Shown: piece by piece, positions 34,606 to 39,039 of the stretch
How the letters are laid out: each line of letters begins with the position of its first letter
Numbering within the stretch: the stretch's first letter is position 1
NCBI GenBank assembly: GCA_003445795.1
Contig: DMCN01000091.1
Span: 59,563 to 98,601 of the forward strand
Direction of reading: 5' to 3'
Length of the DNA stretch: 39,039 nucleotides
DNA from: Gallionellaceae bacterium
GTDB lineage: Bacteria > Pseudomonadota > Gammaproteobacteria > Burkholderiales > Gallionellaceae
Program-made: the position numbers and the translations under genes
Notes under the pieces: generated by a model
What the model saw: the letters and a program-made list of their open reading frames with translations, nothing else
Told to the model about the DNA's origin: nothing
The model's database searches: none

Positions 34606-35787
34606 ATGTCCGTTATCAAAATGACCGACCTGGATCTCAAGGGCAAGCGCGTCCTGATCCGCTCCGATCTCAATGTGCCCGTCAAAGACGGCAAGGTCAC
34701 TTCCGATGCGCGCATCACCGCATCCATGGCCACCATCAATGCCGCACTGCAAGCGGGTGCCAAAGTGATGGTGACCTCCCACCTCGGCCGTCCCGAAGAA
34801 GGTGTGTACTCCGAAGAGAACTCGCTCAAGCCGGTTGCCGATGTCATCGCCAACAAGCTGGGCAAGCCCGTGCGCCTGATCCGCGACTGGATCGACGGCG
34901 GCTTCAGCGTTGCTGAAGGCGAACTGGTGCTGCTGGAGAACTGCCGCTTCAACAAGGGCGAGAAGAAGAGCAATGACGAGCTGTCAAAGAAATACGCCGC
35001 CCTGTGCGACGTGTTCGTGATGGACGCCTTCGGCACCGCGCACCGCGCCGAAGCTTCGACCCACGGCGTGGCGAAGTTCGCGCCCGTGGCTGCCGCAGGC
35101 ATTTTGCTGATGGGAGAACTGGAAGCGCTGACCAAGGCTTTGCTGCATCCGGCACGTCCGATGGTCGCCATCGTCGGCGGCTCCAAGGTCTCCACCAAGC
35201 TGACCGTGCTGGAATCGCTGTCCGAGAAGTGCGAGCAGCTGGTGGTGGGCGGCGGTATCGCCAACACATTCCTCAAGGCCATGGGCAACAACGTCGGCAA
35301 GTCGCTGTGCGAAGATGACCTGGTTCCGACCGCACAGGCACTGATCGAAAAAATGAAACAACGCGGCGCTAACATCCCCATCGCGGTGGATGTGGTCTGC
35401 GGCAAGAAGTTCGACGCCAACGAGCCGGCCGTGCTGAAAAATGCGGGCGACGTGGCTGACGACGACATGATCTTCGACATCGGTCCAAAGTCCGCGCAAG
35501 AGTTGGCCGACATCATCATGAAGGCAGGTACCGTGGTTTGGAACGGTCCGGTCGGTGTGTTCGAGTTCGACCAGTTCGGCGAAGGTACCAAGACCATCGC
35601 CAAGGCAATCGCCGAAACCAAGGCGTTCACCCTGGCTGGCGGCGGCGACACCATCGCGGCGATCCAGAAGTACGACATCTACGACAAGGTGTCCTACATC
35701 TCCACCGCCGGCGGTGCGTTCCTGGAATTCCTCGAAGGCAAGGTATTGCCGGCGGTGGAGATCCTGGAGCAGCGTGCCAAACAATAA
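34606..35787 (+). CDS. pgk: Phosphoglycerate kinase
   Basis: Pgk transfers phosphate between 1,3-bisphosphoglycerate and ADP, working next to Gap. The 393-residue protein is full length. The substrate-binding N-terminal segment RSDLNVPVKDGK (about residues 19-30), the SHLGRP loop, the hinge region, and the nucleotide-binding C-terminal GGGDT at 345-349 are all present. AAGGAA lies about 7 bases before the ATG. It is 15 bp upstream of pyk. Confidence 0.98.
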   Translation: MSVIKMTDLDLKGKRVLIRSDLNVPVKDGKVTSDARITASMATINAALQAGAKVMVTSHLGRPEEGVYSEENSLKPVADVIANKLGKPVRLIRDWIDGGFSVAEGELVLLENCRFNKGEKKSNDELSKKYAALCDVFVMDAFGTAHRAEASTHGVAKFAPVAAAGILLMGELEALTKALLHPARPMVAIVGGSKVSTKLTVLESLSEKCEQLVVGGGIANTFLKAMGNNVGKSLCEDDLVPTAQALIEKMKQRGANIPIAVDVVCGKKFDANEPAVLKNAGDVADDDMIFDIGPKSAQELADIIMKAGTVVWNGPVGVFEFDQFGEGTKTIAKAIAETKAFTLAGGGDTIAAIQKYDIYDKVSYISTAGGAFLEFLEGKVLPAVEILEQRAKQ

Positions 35788-35802
35788 TCAACTAGGAATC
35801 AC

Positions 35803-37242
35803 ATGCTCCGCAGAACAAAAATATTAGCAACACTGGGGCCCGCTTCCAGCGACCAAAAGGTACTGGAACAAATGATCCGCGCGGGAGTGGACGTAGTACG
35901 GATGAACTTTTCGCATGGCACGGCCCAGGACCACATGGGTCGCGCCGAAAAGGTGCGTGCGGCAGCCAAGGCGGCTGGCCGCACCGTCGGTATCCTGGCA
36001 GACCTGCAGGGACCGAAGATCCGCGTGCGCAAATTTGAGAACGACAAGATCACCCTGAACAAGGGTGACGCGTTCATTCTGGATGCATCACTGGACGGCC
36101 TGGGCAACCAGGAGCGTGTCGGGCTGGACTACAAGGAACTGCCCAATGACGTGGATGTCGGCACCGTGCTGTTGCTCAACGACGGCATGCTCGAATTCCA
36201 CGTCACCGGCGTCAAGGGACCCGAAGTGCATTGCGTCGTCGTTCGCGGCGGCGTGCTGTCCAACAACAAGGGTATCAACCGCAAGGGCGGCGGACTCACC
36301 GCACCCGCACTGACCGACAAGGACAAGGAAGACATCAAGACGGCCGCACTGATCAAGGCGGACTTCCTGGCGGTTTCCTTTCCGCGTTCGGCCGATGACA
36401 TGAAGCTGGCGCGCGAACTGATGGAAGCGGCCGGAGGCAAGAGCCTGCTGGTCGCCAAGATCGAGCGCGCCGAAGCCATCCCGGTACTGGGCGAGATCAT
36501 CGACGCGTCCGATGCCATCATGGTCGCGCGCGGCGACCTGTCGGTTGAAGTCGGCGATGCGGCCGTACCCGGCCTGCAGAAGAAGATGATCAAGATGGCA
36601 CGCGCGAAGAACAAGCTGGCCATCACCGCGACCCAGATGATGGAGTCGATGATCACAGCACCTATTCCAACCAGAGCCGAAGTTTCCGATGTGGCCAACG
36701 CCGTGTTGGACGGTACCGATGCGGTGATGTTGTCCGCCGAGACCGCCGTGGGCGACTATCCCGTCGAGACGATCGAGGCGATGGCGCGTATCTGTCTCAA
36801 TGCCGAGACCGAGACCGAGGAAAGCGCTTCGGATCGACGTCTGGATCACAGCAAGTTCACGCGCATCGACCAGTCGATCGCGATGTCGGCGCTATTTGCC
36901 GCCTCGCACTTCAAGGTGAAAGCCATCGTCGCATTGACCCAGTCCGGTTCGACCGCGTTGTGGATGTCGCGCATCAACGGCAACACGCCGATCTATGCGA
37001 TGACTCCGATGGAAGACACCCTGAATAAAGTTACACTGTTCAGCGGTGTGCACCCCATCTCCTTCAAGATCGAATCGAAAGACCACTCGGTCACGCTGCA
37101 TGAGGCCGAGGACGAGTTGCACAGACTCGGGTTGGTGCAGGACGGTGATTTGATCGTGATGACCGTGGGCGAATCTATCGGCACTGCCGGACACACCAAT
37201 ACCTTGAAGATCGTGCGCGTGGGCGACTACCGCAAAGGTTAG
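35803..37242 (+). CDS. pyk: Pyruvate kinase (PykA-like)
   Basis: Pyruvate kinase makes pyruvate and ATP from phosphoenolpyruvate. The 479-residue protein has the active-site strand VVRMNFSHG (Arg33, Asn35, Ser37), DLQGPKIR, LAVSFPRSADD, catalytic Lys219 and metal ligand Glu221 in VAKIERAEA, ATQMMESMI, and GTDAVMLSAETAVGDYP. The SFPR and GDLSVEVGDAAVPGLQK segments resemble E. coli PykA (AMP-activated type) more than PykF. The C-terminal allosteric domain is complete. It sits between pgk and fba. Confidence 0.97.
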   Translation: MLRRTKILATLGPASSDQKVLEQMIRAGVDVVRMNFSHGTAQDHMGRAEKVRAAAKAAGRTVGILADLQGPKIRVRKFENDKITLNKGDAFILDASLDGLGNQERVGLDYKELPNDVDVGTVLLLNDGMLEFHVTGVKGPEVHCVVVRGGVLSNNKGINRKGGGLTAPALTDKDKEDIKTAALIKADFLAVSFPRSADDMKLARELMEAAGGKSLLVAKIERAEAIPVLGEIIDASDAIMVARGDLSVEVGDAAVPGLQKKMIKMARAKNKLAITATQMMESMITAPIPTRAEVSDVANAVLDGTDAVMLSAETAVGDYPVETIEAMARICLNAETETEESASDRRLDHSKFTRIDQSIAMSALFAASHFKVKAIVALTQSGSTALWMSRINGNTPIYAMTPMEDTLNKVTLFSGVHPISFKIESKDHSVTLHEAEDELHRLGLVQDGDLIVMTVGESIGTAGHTNTLKIVRVGDYRKG

Positions 37243-37288
37243 GCAATAACTGTAAACGTATCTGTAAATTCAATTTCAGGAGGAATAA

Positions 37289-38353
37289 ATGGCACTCGTA
37301 TCCCTGCGTCAACTACTCGATCACGCCGCCGAGCACAGCTATGGCTTGCCCGCATTCAACGTCAACAACCTGGAACAGGTGAAGGCGATCATGGAAGCGG
37401 CTGACGAAACCAACAGCCCCGTGATCATGCAAGGCTCCGCCGGTGCGCGTAAATACGCGGGCGAACCGTTCCTGCGTCACCTCATCGAAGCGGCCGTCGA
37501 GATGTATCCGCACATCCCCGTCGTTATGCACCAGGACCACGGCGCATCTCCGGCTGTGTGTATCAACGCCATCAAGTCCGGCTTCTCCAGCGTGATGATG
37601 GACGGCTCCCTGATGACCGACGGCAAGACACCGTCCTCGTTCGAATACAACGTCAACGTCACCCGCAGCGTCGTCGAGATGTCGCATGCAGTCGGCGTTT
37701 CCGTCGAAGGCGAACTGGGCTGCCTGGGTTCTCTCGAATCCGGCCACGGCGAGAAGGAAGACGGGCACGGCGCTGAAGGCGTGTTGAGCCACGACCAACT
37801 GCTGACTGATCCGAACGAAGCTGCCGAATTCGTCAAGGCAACACAAGTGGATGCACTGGCCATCGCCATCGGCACCTCGCACGGCGCCTACAAGTTCACC
37901 AAGCCGCCCACAGGCGACACTCTGGCGATCAGCCGCATCAAAGAGATCCATGCGCGCATCCCCAACACCCACTTGGTGATGCACGGTTCTTCTTCCGTGC
38001 CGCAAGAGTGGCTGAAGATCATCAACGAGTTCGGCGGCGCGATGCCCCAGACTTACGGCGTGCCGGTCGAAGAGATCGTTGAAGGCATCAAGCACGGCGT
38101 GCGCAAAGTGAACATCGACACCGACCTGCGCATGGCGTCCACCGGCGCGACCCGTCGCTACCTGGTGCAGAACCCCAAGGACTTCGATCCGCGCAAGTTC
38201 CTGGCCGAAACCACCAAGGCCATGAAGGCGATCTGCAAGGCACGTTACGAAGCCTTCGGTTCCGCAGGCCAAGCCGGCAAGATCAAGCCGATCGCGCTGG
38301 ACGCCATGGCGATGCGCTACATCAAGGGCGAACTGAACGCGATCGTGAAGTAA
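37289..38353 (+). CDS. fba: Fructose-bisphosphate aldolase, class II (CbbA-type)
   Basis: A zinc-dependent aldolase that joins or splits fructose-1,6-bisphosphate (and in the Calvin cycle sedoheptulose-bisphosphate). The 354-residue protein has VVMHQDHGA with catalytic Asp83 and zinc ligand His84, GELGCLGSLESGHGE, AIGTSHGAYKF and VMHGSSSVP, which provide further zinc and phosphate contacts. The length and the extended GHGEKEDGHGAEG loop match the CbbA-like subgroup of proteobacterial enzymes. A strong AGGAGG precedes the ATG. It ends the cluster, followed by a terminator after 22 bp. Confidence 0.97.
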   Translation: MALVSLRQLLDHAAEHSYGLPAFNVNNLEQVKAIMEAADETNSPVIMQGSAGARKYAGEPFLRHLIEAAVEMYPHIPVVMHQDHGASPAVCINAIKSGFSSVMMDGSLMTDGKTPSSFEYNVNVTRSVVEMSHAVGVSVEGELGCLGSLESGHGEKEDGHGAEGVLSHDQLLTDPNEAAEFVKATQVDALAIAIGTSHGAYKFTKPPTGDTLAISRIKEIHARIPNTHLVMHGSSSVPQEWLKIINEFGGAMPQTYGVPVEEIVEGIKHGVRKVNIDTDLRMASTGATRRYLVQNPKDFDPRKFLAETTKAMKAICKARYEAFGSAGQAGKIKPIALDAMAMRYIKGELNAIVK

Positions 38354-38375
38354 ACATCGTACTCAGGCAGCAAAT

Positions 38376-38403
38376 AAAAAAGCGACCTTCGGGTCGCTTT
38401 TTT
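38376..38403 (+). terminator. Rho-independent terminator after fba
   Basis: AGCGACC (38381-38387) and GGTCGCT (38392-38398) form a 7-bp stem with a TTCG tetraloop, preceded by an A-run and followed by TTTTT. The A/T runs extend the stem and make it work in both directions, so it could also stop leftward transcripts coming from the cassette region. The following 38404-38485 holds nothing I recognise. Confidence 0.92.
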
Positions 38404-38485
38404 ATCGCCTTGCGATTTGTACTTGGAAACTACATCGAGCAATTGACCGCTGGCTTTGTGAAAAGCAAATGCGACCCTTTTGATT

Positions 38486-38564
38486 GCCCAACGTGCAGCT
38501 TAGGGGCGCGCCGAAGGCGCGTCCCAGCGACCAAAGGGAGCGAACTTGAGCGTAGAGTTTGAGC
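38486..38564 (-). repeat. attC: attC-like site at the 3' end of the terminal gene (integron recombination site)
   Basis: Read on the minus strand, this starts at the stop codon of the adjoining ORF with GCTCAAAC (close to the R'' box RYYYAAC, one extra A) and ends in GTTGGGC (38492-38486), a full match to the R' core GTTRRRY. Between them is a hairpin, GGGGCGCGCC / GGCGCGTCCC around GAA when read on the plus strand (38503-38525); that strand, the one the integrase would bind, pairs at every position with one G-T. The 79-bp length is within the attC range. Boxes L''/L' are weakly paired, so the site may be degenerate. Confidence 0.55.
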
Positions 38565-39011
38565 TAAACGAGGACATTTTTTTTGATGAGTTTAATACAG
38601 TAAATTATGATTACAATTTTTATGATGGGATTAAGCACTAGTGATACATACGATGTTTGTTTCATGAATTCAAGAATAGCTGGGTTGCTCATTAGGTTAT
38701 AAGCGGATGAAAGCAAGCCGATGACAAGAGAAGTAACGAAAAGTGGCAATGCTTTTCGTTTAAACAAAAATAATGCGACACCTGCCGATGCTAAAACGAG
38801 TGTGAATATAGCTCCTATTATGTGACTAAACATTGATGTGTTTTGAGCCATTGATTGAGATTGTTCAGGCATCTGATTTGACATTAACATTACCAAGCCA
38901 GCGACATAACCGAATGTGCCTAATGCGACATAAGCACTAATCAACCAAATACCAATAGGGCGTTTTGTAATTTCCATAAGTTCTCCAAGTAAAATTTTTA
39001 ATGTACTCTAA
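38492..39011 (-). mobile_element. Putative integron gene cassette (520 bp)
   Basis: A single AT-rich ORF is bounded by two copies, in the same orientation, of an attC right-end motif: AGCTGCACGTTGGGC (38500-38486) and AGCTACACGTTAGAG (39020-39006), sharing AGCTnCACGTTnG. In integrons, recombination falls after the G of GTTRRRY, which puts the cassette at 39011-38492. One ORF, a ribosome site close to the left attC core, and an attC starting at the stop codon are the standard cassette layout. The leftmost attC is followed by the fba terminator, so this would be the distal end of an array extending right, out of the window. No integrase gene is visible here. Confidence 0.5.
38564..38977 (-). 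CDS. Hypothetical four-helix membrane protein (cassette-borne)
   Basis: A 137-residue protein of no recognised family. Four membrane helices are visible at about residues 8-31 (IGIWLISAYVALGTFGYVAG), 49-70 (MFSHIIGAIFTLVLASAGVA), 75-96 (ALPLFVTSLVIGLLSSAYNL) and 109-131 (YVSLVLNPIIKIVIIIYCIK), with a short polar, Gln/Ser/Met-rich loop after the first. GGAG lies about 8 bases upstream of the ATG. The gene is clearly richer in A and T than all its neighbours and is on the opposite strand from the tkt-fba cluster, which points to foreign origin. It ends with TAG overlapping an attC-like site. Function unknown. Confidence 0.75.
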   Translation of the reverse strand: MEITKRPIGIWLISAYVALGTFGYVAGLVMLMSNQMPEQSQSMAQNTSMFSHIIGAIFTLVLASAGVALFLFKRKALPLFVTSLVIGLLSSAYNLMSNPAILEFMKQTSYVSLVLNPIIKIVIIIYCIKLIKKNVLV

Positions 39012-39039
39012 CGTGTAGCTAAGATACCGTCTTGACTGT
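39006..39039 (-). repeat. attC: Partial attC-like right end, cut by the window edge
   Basis: Minus-strand AGCTACACGTTAGAG (39020-39006) repeats the end of the attC-like site at 38486, with core GTTAGAG matching GTTRRRY at six of seven bases. The rest of the site would lie beyond 39039. It would be the attC of the preceding cassette, or the attI site if this were the first cassette. Confidence 0.45.

Noticed and set aside
1..39039. tRNA, rRNA, CRISPR arrays or insertion-sequence transposases
   Set aside because: None was seen on either strand: no regularly spaced repeats, no cloverleaf-like sequence, no transposase motif.

Overview
The window is a replication-origin region from the chromosome of a betaproteobacterium. 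The evidence is the gene order rpmH-rnpA-yidD-yidC-mnmE-mnmG-rsmG-parA-parB-atpI-atpBEFHAGD running left from dnaA, dnaA-dnaN-gyrB running right, the def-fmt-rsmB-DUF4390-ntrY-ntrX block, and protein sequences typical of Betaproteobacteria. A tkt-gap-pgk-pyk-fba cluster would fit a Calvin-cycle autotroph such as a Gallionellaceae-like member of the Nitrosomonadales, but that placement is inference; nothing in the window proves it.

Layout. 1-5987 (minus): F1Fo ATP synthase operon, cut inside atpD by the left edge. 5989-10167 (minus): parB, parA, rsmG, mnmG, with 1-bp gaps or 4-bp overlaps. 10241-10256: a perfect parS palindrome. 10265-13946 (minus): mnmE, yidC, yidD, rnpA, rpmH, driven by a near-consensus promoter at 13986-14014. 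14027-14035: a perfect DnaA box in the rpmH/dnaA divergent spacer. 14095-19222 (plus): dnaA, an AT-rich spacer with DnaA boxes that is the best oriC candidate (15445-15648), dnaN, a second parS (16755-16770), and gyrB. 19223-19816: a 594-bp region with no conventional gene but a dense run of RNA-like hairpins including a pseudoknot, a possible 28-codon ORF, a rho-independent terminator and a dispersed-repeat-like hairpin. 19817-25162 (minus): lysM-protein gene, dprA, smg, topA. 25253-31346 (plus): def, fmt, rsmB, DUF4390 gene, ntrY, ntrX. 31480-38353 (plus): tkt, gap, pgk, pyk, fba, closed by a strong terminator. 38486-39039 (minus): an AT-rich four-helix membrane-protein gene bounded on both sides by attC-like recombination sites, read here as an integron gene cassette.

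How the parts work together. ParA, ParB and the two parS sites form the chromosome segregation system around the origin; DnaA, DnaN and GyrB start and support replication; RpmH, RnpA, YidD and YidC cover ribosome and RNase P production and membrane insertion, and YidC is the insertase expected to help place AtpE and AtpB. MnmE and MnmG together modify tRNA wobble uridines. Def and Fmt handle the N-terminal formyl group, RsmB methylates 16S rRNA, and NtrY/NtrX form a two-component system whose regulator lacks the usual AAA+ domain. The tkt-fba cluster supplies triose-phosphate and pentose-phosphate interconversion.

Most of the window is ordinary housekeeping DNA. The two places that housekeeping genes do not explain are the structured-RNA region after gyrB (19240-19640) and the integron-like cassette at the right edge (38486-39039).
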